DNA of 48,203 bases, from positions 1 through 48,203 of the forward strand of contig FMBT01000568.1 in the NCBI GenBank assembly GCA_900095095.1. Reading direction: 5' to 3'. The DNA is from Fragilariopsis cylindrus CCMP1102. Taxonomy: Eukaryota > Bacillariophyta > Bacillariophyceae > Bacillariales > Bacillariaceae. This document shows, piece by piece, positions 1 through 10,825 of this stretch; the stretch's first letter is position 1, and each line of letters begins with the position of its first letter. The position numbers and the translations under genes are program-made. The notes below the pieces were generated by a model. It saw only the letters and a program-made list of their open reading frames with translations, had not been told where the DNA came from and ran no database searches.

Positions 1-1
1 C

Positions 2-115
2 ACTATTGAGATCAAGGAAGATGGAAGTAGTTGTAAAATCGAATGCAACCTTGGTGCTACTCATTCCAACAAAGAAATGAATCGCGAGGTCGTCCATTTA
101 TTGAAACAAAATTAA
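2..115 (+). CDS. C-terminal fragment of an unknown protein (5' end outside window)
   Basis: Frame 2 is open from the left edge for 37 codons and ends in TAA at 113-115. The peptide is hydrophilic, begins TIEIKEDGSS and ends VVHLLKQN. It has mixed composition, two cysteines and no low-complexity run, which reads like real coding sequence. No family is recognised. It could be the last exon of a gene starting left of the window. Being so short, it could also be open by chance. Confidence 0.35.
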   Translation, partial: TIEIKEDGSSCKIECNLGATHSNKEMNREVVHLLKQN

Positions 116-288
116 GCCAAAAGAATAAATAGAGAAATGAATCTATATATAACTAGATACCCTCGTTCTAAATTTATCTAAATATTAGTATATTTTTACT
201 GACAATTCACTCGACTTTAACCTTTTAGGTTAGATACGCGAACTACGGGACAGAAATTCAGTTAGAGAAAACAATAACACGAATTTAG

Positions 289-504
289 AAGAAACAAGAG
301 ATCAGGCAGAAGCATTACATACCGGCGGTAGACGAAGTGGACAAAAAACCTGCCAGTAAAGACGACACAGAGGATGCTCCTGAATCAGAAGGAGCCAACA
401 ACATTATGGAAAAAAATGATATTTCGGATAAAGAAGAATTACAGAGGATTGTTGATCCACTGAAGTCGAATCAATTTATTGCTGGTGCAAGCAACGATTA
501 TTAA
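289..504 (+). CDS. Possible terminal exon, acidic, unknown
   Basis: The frame is open for 71 codons after an acceptor-like TTTAG at 284-288 and ends in TAA at 502-504. It codes an acidic peptide (VDEVDKKPASKDD..., ending IAGASNDY) with no ATG near its start, so it would have to be a 3' exon. Further acidic scraps in other frames follow at about 745-775 and 910-990. The stretch could therefore be a decayed gene. No family is recognised. Confidence 0.2.
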   Translation, partial: KKQEIRQKHYIPAVDEVDKKPASKDDTEDAPESEGANNIMEKNDISDKEELQRIVDPLKSNQFIAGASNDY

Positions 505-1363
505 ATTTAACAATGGAGCATTTCGGAACGACAATAACGAAAATAGTAACAAAGAAACGAAATCTTTTCACTTCTTCTCTTTCAAATCTTCTCTTACCTA
601 TTTCGCGCTGCCAGTTTAGCGCTAACAGTTTCGCGCTACCAGAGGCTTGTGCATAGTACTGGGCAGAAGATACGACTAAGAAAGAAAACTCTCTGGAATG
701 CTAGGGGACGCCCTCAAGAAATCTGCGTCTTAAGTTGGAATCTTCGACTATGAAGATGGCGACGATAGTGATTGATTCTAAAAGATAGACGCAACAAAAG
801 AAAATGACAATAATGATGTTATTACAGAGATAATAATTCTGATATATAATATATATGCAGGTGAAAGTAGTTTCTCGATCAACGACGAAGACAATTATGA
901 CGGAATACTGTAGATGACATCGAAGCCAGTGCGGCAAAGAAAGCAGCAGTGAATCAAAGTAAGCACAACATTGATGAATCGAGCTAGATGCTTACAGCAA
1001 GAACTATAGAATGATAAAAGATCCTTCAATACAACATATTATGATACAAACGTTCGATAACAACAACAACAACAACAACAAAATGTAGACGTATGTACAT
1101 GATGTTCGATAAACAGAAAATTATACGGTATATATCTAAACTAAAAAGGCGTAATACAAAAGTGATGGCATGGAACTGTAGTATACTAATTAGGATATTC
1201 GTTATTTTGTTTATGTTGCCTACAGTAGTAAGTACAGTACAGTCCTACATTACAGTAGTAGGCTATTATTCATTTATAATCATTTCGATCGTTGTTGCTA
1301 CGCCTGCACCTGCGTCTGTGCCTGCTGTCGCCCATCGATTTGGATCTGAGTTGTTGTTGATAG
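505..1363. other. Intergenic or decayed coding, no clear gene
   Basis: No convincing gene is present. Short acidic reading frames (DYEDGDDSD at about 745-775; DDIEASAAKK at about 913-985) are interrupted by stops and do not join with obvious splice sites. A short AAC-type microsatellite lies at about 1059-1082, and TACAGTA-like pentamer repeats lie at about 1221-1260. Confidence 0.4.
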
Positions 1364-3118
1364 CTAATTTGAAAGCGATTTCGATGAATGACGAGAAAAT
1401 GTGCGTGGGCTTGTGCGTGGTGTTCGTGGTGTTCGTGGTGTTCGTGGTGTTGTATTATTACTACACGTACTAGGTCGTTTATTATTAATAGCAATACATC
1501 CTCTTATTGTCTTGGTCTTTACTAATGATTTTGCTGTTAGTTCCATTCTTGTTGTTCTTTTCTTTCTTTTTCCACCAACAAATGAATCAATGAATGATGT
1601 AAATCCCCAAGATGGTACAGCAAACGATGATTGATGCTGACACGCTAAAGATGATGGGGACGATGACGATGAAGATAACGATGATGAGGAGGAGGATAAA
1701 GTTGATGCTGGATACAGGGAAGTGTCGCTTGATGCTGGATACAGGGAAGTGTCACTTCTTTCATCAATATCATCCTCGTCAGTACAATTGATAATTCGTT
1801 GATGTTGTTGTTGTTGTCGTTGTTGTGACTGATGTTGATGTTGCTTCTGGAATTTGTCATTACTATTAATAAGTTCCACTTCTACGTTAGTGTTGTTGTC
1901 ATTGTTGTTGTTATTGGTGTCAATAAAGCCATTGATTTGTATACAACTCTTATTACTATTATTGTTAGTAATAGATATTGAAACTGATAATGATGATCTT
2001 GATGGGTCTTCACTACAAACAGAAGAAGAATCTTCTTCTTCACGACTGTTGCAACAATCGTCTCTGTCATCAGTAAATTCGTCATTATTGACTTTCAAAC
2101 TATTGCCTTTCTTCGTCTTCTTTTTGGATTCAGTATTTTCATTCATGTTCATTTTTAATACCTGTTTAGCATCCTTTTTACCAATATAATATGCAATACT
2201 ACAACTTCTTTTACAATATGCTGAATAAATCTTAGCTAATTGTTCTGCTTGTTGTTGTACAATCATGATTTGTTCCTGTTGTTCTTTTTCTTGTTCTTCC
2301 TCTTGTTGATGCTGTTGGGATTGGGATTGTTCTTCAGATGACGATGAAGAGGACGACGAAGTGGACGATGATGACATTGACATCATTGACCATGATGATG
2401 CTGATAATGATAGTGATGATAGTGACAGTAGTATTGTACTAGCACCTTCTGGTCCTTTATTGTCTTTTTCTTCTTCTTCCTCTTCTTCCTTTTGTCGTTT
2501 TTGTTTTTGTGTTTGTTCATAATAATGTTGACGTTGTAGAAGTTGTTTTCTTTGATAGAATAATACCGAACGTATTGAATGTAATCGATGTTTACGTTTC
2601 TTCTCTCTTCCTTTTTTTGTACGACATTCAATACCTCTCCTACAATACATTCCATTGTCCTTTGGTATAATCCTCGAACCTTGACTCATCATATCAAACC
2701 ATTGTACTGTTAATAATGCATCATCTTTAAATGAACGAAGTTCTTTTTTTGTATACCAACTTTTGTGATTGTTATTATTATTAGTAGTAGTAGTAACTTC
2801 GCGACTATAATATCGTAGACGTACAGATGACTCGAATCGGACATAATTTTTTTCCTTCTTCTTCTTCTTCTGATTCTCTCTAGTAGGAGTTATATTGGAC
2901 TTCTTACTAACACAATTGTTGCTGATGATGTTTATGCAAGAATTATCATCTTCATTAGCATCATTTTTATCATCACAACCTGAAACGACCACATCATCTT
3001 CTACAATTATAATATTGAATTGTCCTCGTCGTTTATCTTCTTTACTAGTATTATAATTGTTGTTAGAGCGCGATGACAACATCGTGATGGGTGGTGATAC
3101 TACTCGTACCATAGTCAT
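1364..3118 (-). CDS. Diatom-type conserved protein with WYT..E and RRGIE motifs, low-complexity insert
   Basis: This 584-aa single-exon reading frame starts at an ATG at 3118. From about residue 95 it carries the order I associate with a large diatom family of unknown function: a strand-rich VRFESSVRLRYY segment, then SWYTKKE, then CRRGIECRTKKGR followed by a basic helix ending in a run of Gln and Tyr, and later LAKIYSAYCKRS with IAYYIGKKDA. Between the basic helix and the YSAYCKRS helix sits a long insert rich in Glu, Ser and Gln. A second low-complexity block of Ser, Asn and Gln follows the conserved part. The C-terminus has four TPR tripeptide steps and ends SRHSSKSLSN. Family membership is recalled, not searched. 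Function is unknown. Confidence 0.75.
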   Translation of the reverse strand: MTMVRVVSPPITMLSSRSNNNYNTSKEDKRRGQFNIIIVEDDVVVSGCDDKNDANEDDNSCINIISNNCVSKKSNITPTRENQKKKKKEKNYVRFESSVRLRYYSREVTTTTNNNNNHKSWYTKKELRSFKDDALLTVQWFDMMSQGSRIIPKDNGMYCRRGIECRTKKGREKKRKHRLHSIRSVLFYQRKQLLQRQHYYEQTQKQKRQKEEEEEEEKDNKGPEGASTILLSLSSLSLSASSWSMMSMSSSSTSSSSSSSSEEQSQSQQHQQEEEQEKEQQEQIMIVQQQAEQLAKIYSAYCKRSCSIAYYIGKKDAKQVLKMNMNENTESKKKTKKGNSLKVNNDEFTDDRDDCCNSREEEDSSSVCSEDPSRSSLSVSISITNNNSNKSCIQINGFIDTNNNNNDNNTNVEVELINSNDKFQKQHQHQSQQRQQQQHQRIINCTDEDDIDERSDTSLYPASSDTSLYPASTLSSSSSSLSSSSSSPSSLACQHQSSFAVPSWGFTSFIDSFVGGKRKKRTTRMELTAKSLVKTKTIRGCIAINNKRPSTCSNNTTPRTPRTPRTPRTSPRTFSRHSSKSLSN

Positions 3119-5049
3119 CTTCTTTTTGGGTGGGATAGGGATAGGTTGGTTTAAGTACCATATAAATCTGATTGTGTGTGTAAAAAACTGTATCTGGATG
3201 AAGCTTATGCTAAATAAGTTGTTATTTCATTCTCTTTTCACTTTCACATTTCAAATACGGTATTTTTGCTGATTGATTCTTGTTTGTAAAAATGATAAAA
3301 AGTTTTGTCCGAGCGTTGATTTGTTGATAATGTTTGTAAATAAATGAGTTAAGCGATGGCATTATTAGGTTTAATAAATAAAATTAACAGTTATTGATTT
3401 TATTTAAATCAACAATCATTACTGGTCGTGTATATAAATTACTTAGAACGTTGGATTTGAGTGTCTTCGCGGGGGGCACAATAATATTCCGATTTGACGT
3501 CCGTACAATAGCCTTATATTTATTATCGGCCAATCTTTGCTAACCTAACTGTTAATATAACAGCTGCACGCAACCACTTGTAATTAATCTACTAATCACG
3601 TGAAACTTACGGGATTGATTCCACTTCTCGACAAAAATATACGTACGAGTACTTTCTTCACGGGTTTAAAGTAGTGTAGTACTGTCCTACGACTGAAGAG
3701 AGAACCCTTGTCATGTCATCTCCGCTTGGATTGTCATGATGTTCTCCTCTTCATCAAAGAACTTATTGCCCTGGTATACAAAATAATACTGCATTTTTTG
3801 AAGAGTGCATGACATGTGTTGCCTTGTCAGCATGTATGGGATGGGGGGTCATGGGTAAAAAGAGAATAGTTACTAGAAAAGTAGTAGACAGAAAGTCACC
3901 ATGGCATGTAGAGTAGAGTAGAGTAGAGTAGAGTATTTCATAGAGGACTGTATGCATGCAAGGTAACCTTTCAATTGTTGAAAAACTACAAATATTGTGA
4001 TATGATGGGTAAGCACTGGTAATTGTTATTAGCTTGAGAAATTGTAAAACCGCATACTACTTTTACACACCCTGTTAACTCTGCTCTGCTTATCCTATTA
4101 GTTTTACCAAAATGATTTCCTTAATCTTAAATGACATTGTTGAGAACTAATTACTAGTCTAAATTGTAAATTGTTTTACACAGTGCAGTTTGTTATGTAG
4201 AATCAATTAGTGAAGTACAGAATGTTTGCTTTTGTATTCTTTTCCCCTAGACAAAAATTCCCCAGTGGTTGGAATGGACCCAACAACAACACAAAAATTT
4301 GGCTATTCTTGGTAGTTAGAGCTGAAGACATACATCATCAACAATTAATTCAGACTGAGCTGTTACGGTGCATTCATTCTTTTCAGGAAATAAGAAGTGC
4401 GTCAAATTGATAGGGAAAGCTATCTGATATCTGGTTGAATTCTGGTTTGCTGGGAAACTTTGTGTAGAGGTATGAATGGATATAATATAGAATAAAGCCT
4501 GATTGTGAGTTCTTCATAGGAAGGAAGAAAAAGTATGAGTAAGAGGGGTCCCATTATATGTATGTTTTGATTACTTGTATGCCAATGGAGAGAGGGGGGG
4601 GGGAGGGGGAGGGCTCTACCTGTGAATGAAAAAGCATGTGAGCCTTATTCTTAGGCAAGTTTTGTGCTTCAATGACATACTGATATTACTATTGAATACT
4701 AATGCTCAGTGTGTGTTGTGTGAAGAAATAGGAGAGGAATTATACAACTGATGATGATGCTACACTACACTACACTCAGCAAAAAATGTGTTCCAACACA
4801 AACAATATAAATGACAGTAGACTTACAACTAGTAATAGTAAAAAAAGATCCTGGAAAAGTGCACAAGGTTGACAAAAAATAAATAGTATGCACACAGTAA
4901 GCGCACAAGAATCTTTTGCTTGTTAAACTATATGATATACTGCAGCAGTAGACAACCAATAATTACTGCTGTTGCCAATTTTGTAGTTGTTGAATCAGGA
5001 AAAATCAATGTTCTACTACAGTGTGTAAGAACTTGCTAGACCACTGGCA
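3119..5049. other. Intergenic DNA with simple repeats
   Basis: No gene is supported. It holds an AGAGT pentamer array at 3908-3935, a G-rich run at about 4593-4615 on an AT-rich background, and short frames with no coding character. The part before 3600 is the probable promoter side of the minus-strand gene that starts at 3118. Confidence 0.5.
3908..3935. repeat. (GAGTA)n pentanucleotide microsatellite
   Basis: Five full GAGTA units follow a partial unit. The sequence is pure and intergenic. Confidence 0.9.
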
Positions 5050-5471
5050 GTAGGTATCCCAACAACTGCTAGAGGTAGAGGTGATTGCTTTGTTGATGAC
5101 ATCATCAAAGTTTACTTTTAGATGACCCAGTCCAGATAGAAAGGCATGCCACTTCAGCACCACTAGCTATTCATATTGCCATGCTGCCAAATGCAGGAAC
5201 AAAGGATCCAATTGAAAGACGAGAAGCTCATTCAGAAGGAACACCAGCAGAGATCCAGACAGTTCTAGGATGGGTGTCGTCTCATTTGCTCACTACCAGA
5301 AGAGAAGTATGTTGCTTGGTGCAAAGAGATATCTGACACCAAACCGGTTTCAAAAGCCCTGTTAGAATCAGTCATAGGCAGACTAACCCATGCCTCATGG
5401 GTTGTCCCCCTTTCCAGGCACTTCCTTTCCAAGTTAAAGGCTAGTCATTGTAAAGGAATGTGTGCATGAAC
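5050..5471 (+). pseudogene. Decayed retroelement reverse transcriptase / RNase H fragment
   Basis: Three blocks on the plus strand line up as one protein if two one-base shifts are allowed. Block 1 reads GIPTTARGRGDCFVDDIIKV, with the DD of an RT-like active site. Block 2 starts with DDPVQIERHA, runs through PIERREAHSEGTPAEIQ and ends near VLGW. Block 3 reads LPEEKYVAWC, then a GRLTHASWVVPLSRHFL motif. This order resembles the palm-to-connection region of DIRS-like or related retroelements known from diatoms. The shifts are a T run one base short at about 5116-5119 and one extra base at about 5275. Block 3 ends in TGA at 5469-5471. No LTR or other pol domain is seen nearby, so this is a remnant. 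The DIRS-like assignment is from memory. Confidence 0.6.
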
Positions 5472-5844
5472 TGAAAGAGCGCCTACAACATATTTTGGAG
5501 CCATTATTTTTTACACATATGGTAAGGTAGAGGCACTCTCCCTGACCAAAAAGAAGCATTTTCTTGGAAGTTCTACCCTGCTAACCTAAAAACAAAACAT
5601 TTTATATCGCCTGTTTTGTAGTTTGTGTTTTTATGACAAAAGCCATGACTCGACTCACTCGACTCACAAGATGCTTGTTGAGGTCCAGACGTTCAACAGC
5701 CATTAAAAAAACAAATTTTAATTAAAAAAAATGTACGGCTGCTATCGTGTCAAGACAACGAAGAGATATTATGTGCGCGTATGACTCGTTTTTTAGGCTG
5801 ATGATGCTTTTAAAATCTTTTATTTTTGTGCGTGTGTACAATTT

Positions 5845-5893
5845 GTACAGTACAGTACAGTACAGTACAGTACAGTACAGTACAGTACAGTAC
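5845..5893. repeat. (TACAG)n pentanucleotide microsatellite
   Basis: Nearly ten uninterrupted copies of a 5-bp unit lie about 260 bp upstream of the KH-protein ATG. Shorter runs of the same pentamer recur in this window at about 1224, 41126 and 44713. Confidence 0.9.
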
Positions 5894-6150
5894 GTGCAAC
5901 AAGCAATCATCAAAGCAATGACCCGAAATTTTGAAAATCATCTATCTCGACAGCAAGCCAAGACTAACTGCTGTACGTAACTGCCTACACTACTACTACT
6001 ACTACTAAAGTACATAAACAATCTCTAGTGTTGCTAGCTAACCAAGGCGGACATCGACATCGACATCGACACCCAGACGAGTACCCACACGACCCCGTAC
6101 CCACGATCGAAAAAGGAGACGACAAGAACGAAATTGACGGTTTCTTCAAA

Positions 6151-7900
6151 ATGTCAGATTTAATGACACATGTCGTTGCTATATTGGTCGGTGTTGGAAT
6201 TACATTATGTTTAGTTGGTGCCTATAATAATGCGACGACTGCGTCTGCTTCTTCTTCTTCCAAAAATAATACCTCTAATAAGACTGCTACTACTACTTCT
6301 GCTGCTGGATCATCTGCATCTGGAGGGGGTGGTAGTAATAAAAGCAAGAGGAATAAAAAAAAAAATAAAAAAAGTACTGCTGCTGCTGCTGCTGTAGTGG
6401 TAGCATCACCTCCACAATCAGCATTTGAAAATGTACCAGCTATTCCTGATGAACCAGTTGTGGTTGTAGTAGAGAAAAAGAAGGCGGCGGCGACAGTTCC
6501 ACAACAACAGAACGGTGGTGGTGGTGGTGGTGGTGGTGGAAAGAAGAAGAAGAAAAATAAAAAAATGACTGTTGTAAAGTCATCTTCTACTGCTAGTACT
6601 AGTACTATCCCAAGTGCTAATCTAACAAACACGGAACCAACACCACAATCGAAACCAAAAGTAAAGACACCAGTAGTAGTATCAGCACCTATTATTCCAA
6701 GTCAAGGTCCCGGTCCACTTCAACCACGTATTATTGTGGAAGAAGAATGGGCCACCATCCCGGTACAAAAGAAAAAAAATAAGAAAATGAAACAACCTGC
6801 TAATGGTGGTGCTGCTAATGGCGCTGGTGCAAATGGCGCTACCACTACACCAGCTGTGGTTGTATCGGAACGTGTTACTATTGATTCATCACGTGTTGGT
6901 ATTATTATTGGACCAAAGGGTGCAACAATGAATGCTATACAAGAAAAGACGGGTGTGAAATTAGATGTGAATGCACCGAAACCTGATGATGCTGCTGCTG
7001 GTAGTAATGGTGGTGGTAATAATCAATTCCGTCCTGTACGCGGGGGTTCGATGAAGAAACAAACCGCTACTGTCATTATTACAGGTGGTACCAACGAATC
7101 ACGTGTTATTGCAAAGAAGGCTATATTAGAATTAGCGGATCGTGGTTATTCCTCATTATTGATGGGTGATCAATTTGGTGAGTCCACTGTTACTGTCCAT
7201 CCAAGATTTTTATCTAATATTGTTGGTCCCGGTGGGAAAATCATTAAGTCAATTCAATCGGAATGTAATGTTAAATTAACGATACCAAAAAATGTGGATT
7301 GGACACCAAAAACTATTCAGGTATGTTTGTGTTGAAATACTGTTGTTATGTTGTGTTGTTACGTTGTTGTGTTGAAAGTTTGTCTTGCGTGTTGTTGAAA
7401 TTGTAAACGTACATTAACGCCCACAAACGAATGCAAAATTCTAACGACACACCCACCCATTCTTCTTACTTGCTTCTTCAATTTACACCACCAAATAGGT
7501 TGGTAATGTTTTACCAACTTGTCGTGTTGGTATTGCTGGTGATGATGTTAAAAATGTGAAATTAGCTAAACAAGTTATTAAAGATTTATGTACCTATCAT
7601 TATCATTCAATAACACATCCTGGATTTACACACCAAGAACTTTATGTACCACAAGAATTTTTTCATTGTGTTATTGGTCCACGTGGATCTGAAATTAAAC
7701 ATATTAGAGGGAATTATAAAGTTGATGTATATATTCCTAACAATGAAAGTATTACTGAAAATATTATATGTGTTGGTAAATCCAATGATGTTGAAAAAGC
7801 TATATCATATATTAAATTACTAATGGAGCGTGATACTGAATTACGTGAAGCGAAATATAGTGATGAACAATATGGTAATAATGATGCAGATGGATGGTAA
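6151..7900 (+). CDS. Membrane-anchored protein with three KH RNA-binding domains
   Basis: Two exons (6151-7320, 7499-7900) give a 523-aa protein. The frame is open further upstream, but the first ATG is at 6151, so I start there. Residues 2-25 (VVAILVGVGITLCLVGAY) form one hydrophobic segment, a likely signal anchor. A low-complexity linker of about 200 residues follows, rich in Lys, Ala, Gly and Asn, with KKKNKK clusters. Three KH domains come next, each with its GxxG loop: GPKG at 254-257, GPGG at 359-362 and GPRG at 450-453. KH1 has a Gly/Asn insert after VKLDVN. The C-terminus is acidic (NNDADGW). KH domains bind single-stranded RNA. With the anchor facing the cytosol, this would place RNA at a membrane, probably ER, somewhat like vigilin-type scaffolds (inference). 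A plastid or mitochondrial outer membrane is an alternative. Confidence 0.85.
7321..7498 (+). other. Spliceosomal intron, phase 0
   Basis: The donor is CAG|GTATGT and the acceptor is AAATAG|GT. Removal joins the KH2 strand ending ..KTIQ to VGNVLP in frame and skips the TGA that follows the donor at 7333-7335. The sequence is T-rich, as expected for a diatom intron. Confidence 0.85.
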
Positions 7901-10418
7901 CTAAAATCCAAGACTCTATAAAAATAAATTACACACTGTTCAAACAAAGCAAAATAAAACGAAACGAAACAAAATGAAATATAACTCCATAAAGATAAAT
8001 AAATATATATATACACACATGCACGAACGCACATACTAGTAATAAAAAAGCACACGCCACACACGCACAAAATAAATAACACATACGAAAAAGAACAACT
8101 TCCTCCCTTCCCCATAATAAAATTACATGTCTATAAAATAAAAATTATAATAGCTACTTACAGTATACACGATTTAAAGAATAGGCAAACCATAGATCTA
8201 TTGTACTGATGTGTATGTAGTAGAAAGTACTGATCTAGCTCGATTTTAGCTACATCACCAAACAGAGGTCGAATTGATAATGGCATTTCAATTGGCTGAC
8301 TGACTAGAACTGCTAGCTATTCTGCAGGATAACACAGGCATAGAAAATGGGTATGCACTAACTAAACTGCCACACACACACACTACTTACTCACTAACTA
8401 ACCAGTCATTTATTGTATTGCATGGTTAGTTGTGTAACCACCAACTGGTCCAACAATACTTATTGTAGTGAAGAAAACTCTGCTTCAGAATTTTTCTTGT
8501 TGCTGCTTGTTGGTGTGGTGGAATTCTTGTTGCTGCTTGTTGGTGTGGGGGAATTCTTCTTTGGTTTAGGAGTTAATTTTTCTTTTGAAGAACATGGAAG
8601 GGTGTGGTGTACACGCATTGGCGTTGCTTATCAACAGTTTTAGGTTCACCTCTCTCTTTACTGATAGTCAATAAATGACACAACAGGAATTGCTGCTGAC
8701 ACATTACATGCACACACACACATCTTCTAATTGCATGGATGGTGTGATGCACCAACTTCATAAGCAAATGAATTATCATATATGCCTTCATGATGTACTA
8801 TCATGTACCAATTTTATATGTGACTGCGTATCAATACTATTAGTAGCTATGATACATCATGATATGGTATGATGTACCTCAATTTTATGTGCTACTTTCC
8901 CTTCTTGGAAATCCATCACACTCTCCCATCCTCCATGTCTATACACAAATTATAATTACTTCTTATCACCAACAACAATAACACTACTTGGTGTGGTGAT
9001 AATGTGCCATTTCTGGTGATCACTCACCCTTGCATATACAATCCAACAAACTACCCACACTTCACCTCCCCTTTTTGATTGGTATCATTGGTACCTGTCA
9101 TCCAACAATCCATTGCACTTTCCCATGTGTTTACACAGGAGCTACAGGTGGATACTGCCAATTACACTTTCATATAATTTTACATTATGTAATAGCAATT
9201 AGTATGACTGAGGAGCATTGATCCTTCATCAAATATTTCAATTGAGAGTATGAACTGGGTTGGTTAACAGCTTATTAGTTAGTTTCTGCTGTGCCTAGTG
9301 GGTAGGAATACTTATGGTAAAATATCAGTTCTGGCCCACAAAAACTAGCCATACGCTACACTACGTAAGAGTTCCCCACCATATATCCTCCCTGATGCCC
9401 TTACTTGATGCTACTGCATATCAAATATGTGAATAGAGTAATCCTAGTATCATACTAGTATCAAAATGAGTTGTGTGATTTCAGTAGTAGCGTAATGCCA
9501 ACTTTTACACTCCTATAGTAATGCACCAATATGAGGTACTTCCTCCTGTCTTCTTGGCAATCCATTGCACCTCCCATCCATGTGGTGCCTTTTGTTACAC
9601 ATGAACTGCAGATACATACCATGAATTAAACTTGGTATGTTCCCTAATTTGACAAATTCAATAAATACTGCCAATTTTGTGTGGTATATTACTAGGCCTG
9701 GCATGCTTGGGTAGAGAACTGCTATAATACAAAATAACACAGAGTAGACATAAATTGGTGTAAACTATACACTACCACAGCAAATCTCATATTAATGAAC
9801 CATTCACTCTTTACCCAACTGATTTGGTAATACTTCAGGAGGAGTGGAGACTCTACTAAGAAACTGCTCTCCTCCTGTAGAATTGTTGTTTCTGTTCTGT
9901 TGGTTGTTGTGTGTTGGTAATTCTTTTCAGTCCTCTGTTTCCTTCTGTTGAAAAGCACCCATGGTGTGTGCCTTCCCAACTTGAGGTGCTTCACCTTCTT
10001 GATAATCAAAAAATTATGCAGGAATTGCTGGTCAGGAACATACCAATAACCAACAGTCTCAATTTCATAAGCAAATGGATTGGTTGTTGACTGATGCCTG
10101 CCTACCTACCATACATGCATGATGTGCCAATTTTAGGAACTTGCATTTTTGGTAATCCACACATAATATAAGATAGAAAGAGCCATGCCATGTGTGCATA
10201 CCATTATTACGTACCAATAATTTAACGCAACATGTTACTAGTTAATTTGTTGCGGCCATTTTTTTGGAAAAAAAGGCATGCATCCTATCATATGCTTAAA
10301 CTTTATATGTCTGCAAGACAACATTGGTGAACAGGGGTTTCCTTTCTTTGTCAAGGACCAAAAACCAATTTGTACCCTATTTTAGCTAAAATCTACTAAA
10401 TTTAATTTTGCATCAGGT
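7901..10418. other. Gene-poor region with degenerate dispersed repeats
   Basis: No gene is supported. AT-rich 3' flank of the KH gene runs to about 8160. From about 8730 to 10170 a diverged motif recurs at 8868, 9085, 9528 and 10118. It has the pattern GATGTACC-AATTTT, then TTCTTGG-AATCCAT, then CACTCTCCCATCC. This is consistent with an old repeat family or a decayed element. Confidence 0.45.
8494..8553. repeat. 30-bp tandem duplication
   Basis: Two copies of a 30-bp unit starting TTCTTGTTGCTGCTTG differ at one base. A third begins at 8554 and breaks down after a few bases. It lies in non-coding DNA. Confidence 0.85.
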
Positions 10419-10423
10419 TTAGC
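10419..10423. repeat. 5-bp target-site duplication (left)
   Basis: TTAGC directly precedes the 5' LTR and is repeated at 16432-16436 directly after the 3' LTR. This length is usual for Copia integrases. Confidence 0.9.
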
Positions 10424-10690
10424 TGATGAGATACTCAAGTCACTAGCAAGTGGGGCGCGCAAACCCGTTACTAGTAAGTATTCAAATACAACAGCCCAGC
10501 TTGGCAGTTACCACCGGGCGAGCTTGATCCATTCAAATCAACTCAATATCAACCACTCATTAGCTAGAATCGCCTATGAGTGATGGATCAGTTGTAATAG
10601 GATCCAACTAGCCAGTTAGGACGCTAAGATAAGATAGCTCATAATAACTTTAGACATTAGTTAATAACCAAACTATATCATAGCTTAACA
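10424..10690 (+). repeat. 5' long terminal repeat, 267 bp
   Basis: It begins TGATGAGATACTC and ends ATAGCTTAACA. By eye it matches 16165-16431 except at 10580. It should hold the element's promoter. No clear TATA box is visible 25-35 bp before the proposed transcript start near 10644. Confidence 0.95.
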
Positions 10691-10702
10691 GTCTAAAGTT
10701 AT
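10644..10702 (+). promoter_or_regulatory. Candidate self-priming hairpin: LTR segment paired with the primer binding site
   Basis: Bases 10644-10655 (ATAACTTTAGAC) are the exact reverse complement of 10691-10702 (GTCTAAAGTTAT), the first 12 bases after the LTR, where the primer binding site must lie. The loop between them is 35 nt. A conventional tRNA 3'-end site would begin TGG and this one does not. In the Tf1 element of fission yeast, the 5' end of the transcript pairs with the site next to the LTR and primes itself. The geometry here fits that model if transcription starts near 10644. Pairing is seen; priming is inferred. An internal tRNA fragment as primer, as in copia itself, is the main alternative. 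Confidence 0.6.
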
Positions 10703-10825
10703 ATTGTCGCTTAAAGCAACAAGAAGAGACACTAAACAAGACAAAGACAACGGTAGGCAAACAGCCAAACAACACCGTAAAAGACAGAAGACAGTATACA
10801 AAATCGTATACACAAACAAAGAAAG

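Noticed and set aside
6028..6150. Upstream extension of the KH protein from a GTG
   Set aside because: No ATG in this part; a nuclear gene should start at ATG 6151 unless an unseen 5' exon exists.
6222..6632. 136-codon minus-strand frame with poly-Phe/Pro
   Set aside because: Antisense shadow of the KH gene's Lys/Gly linker.
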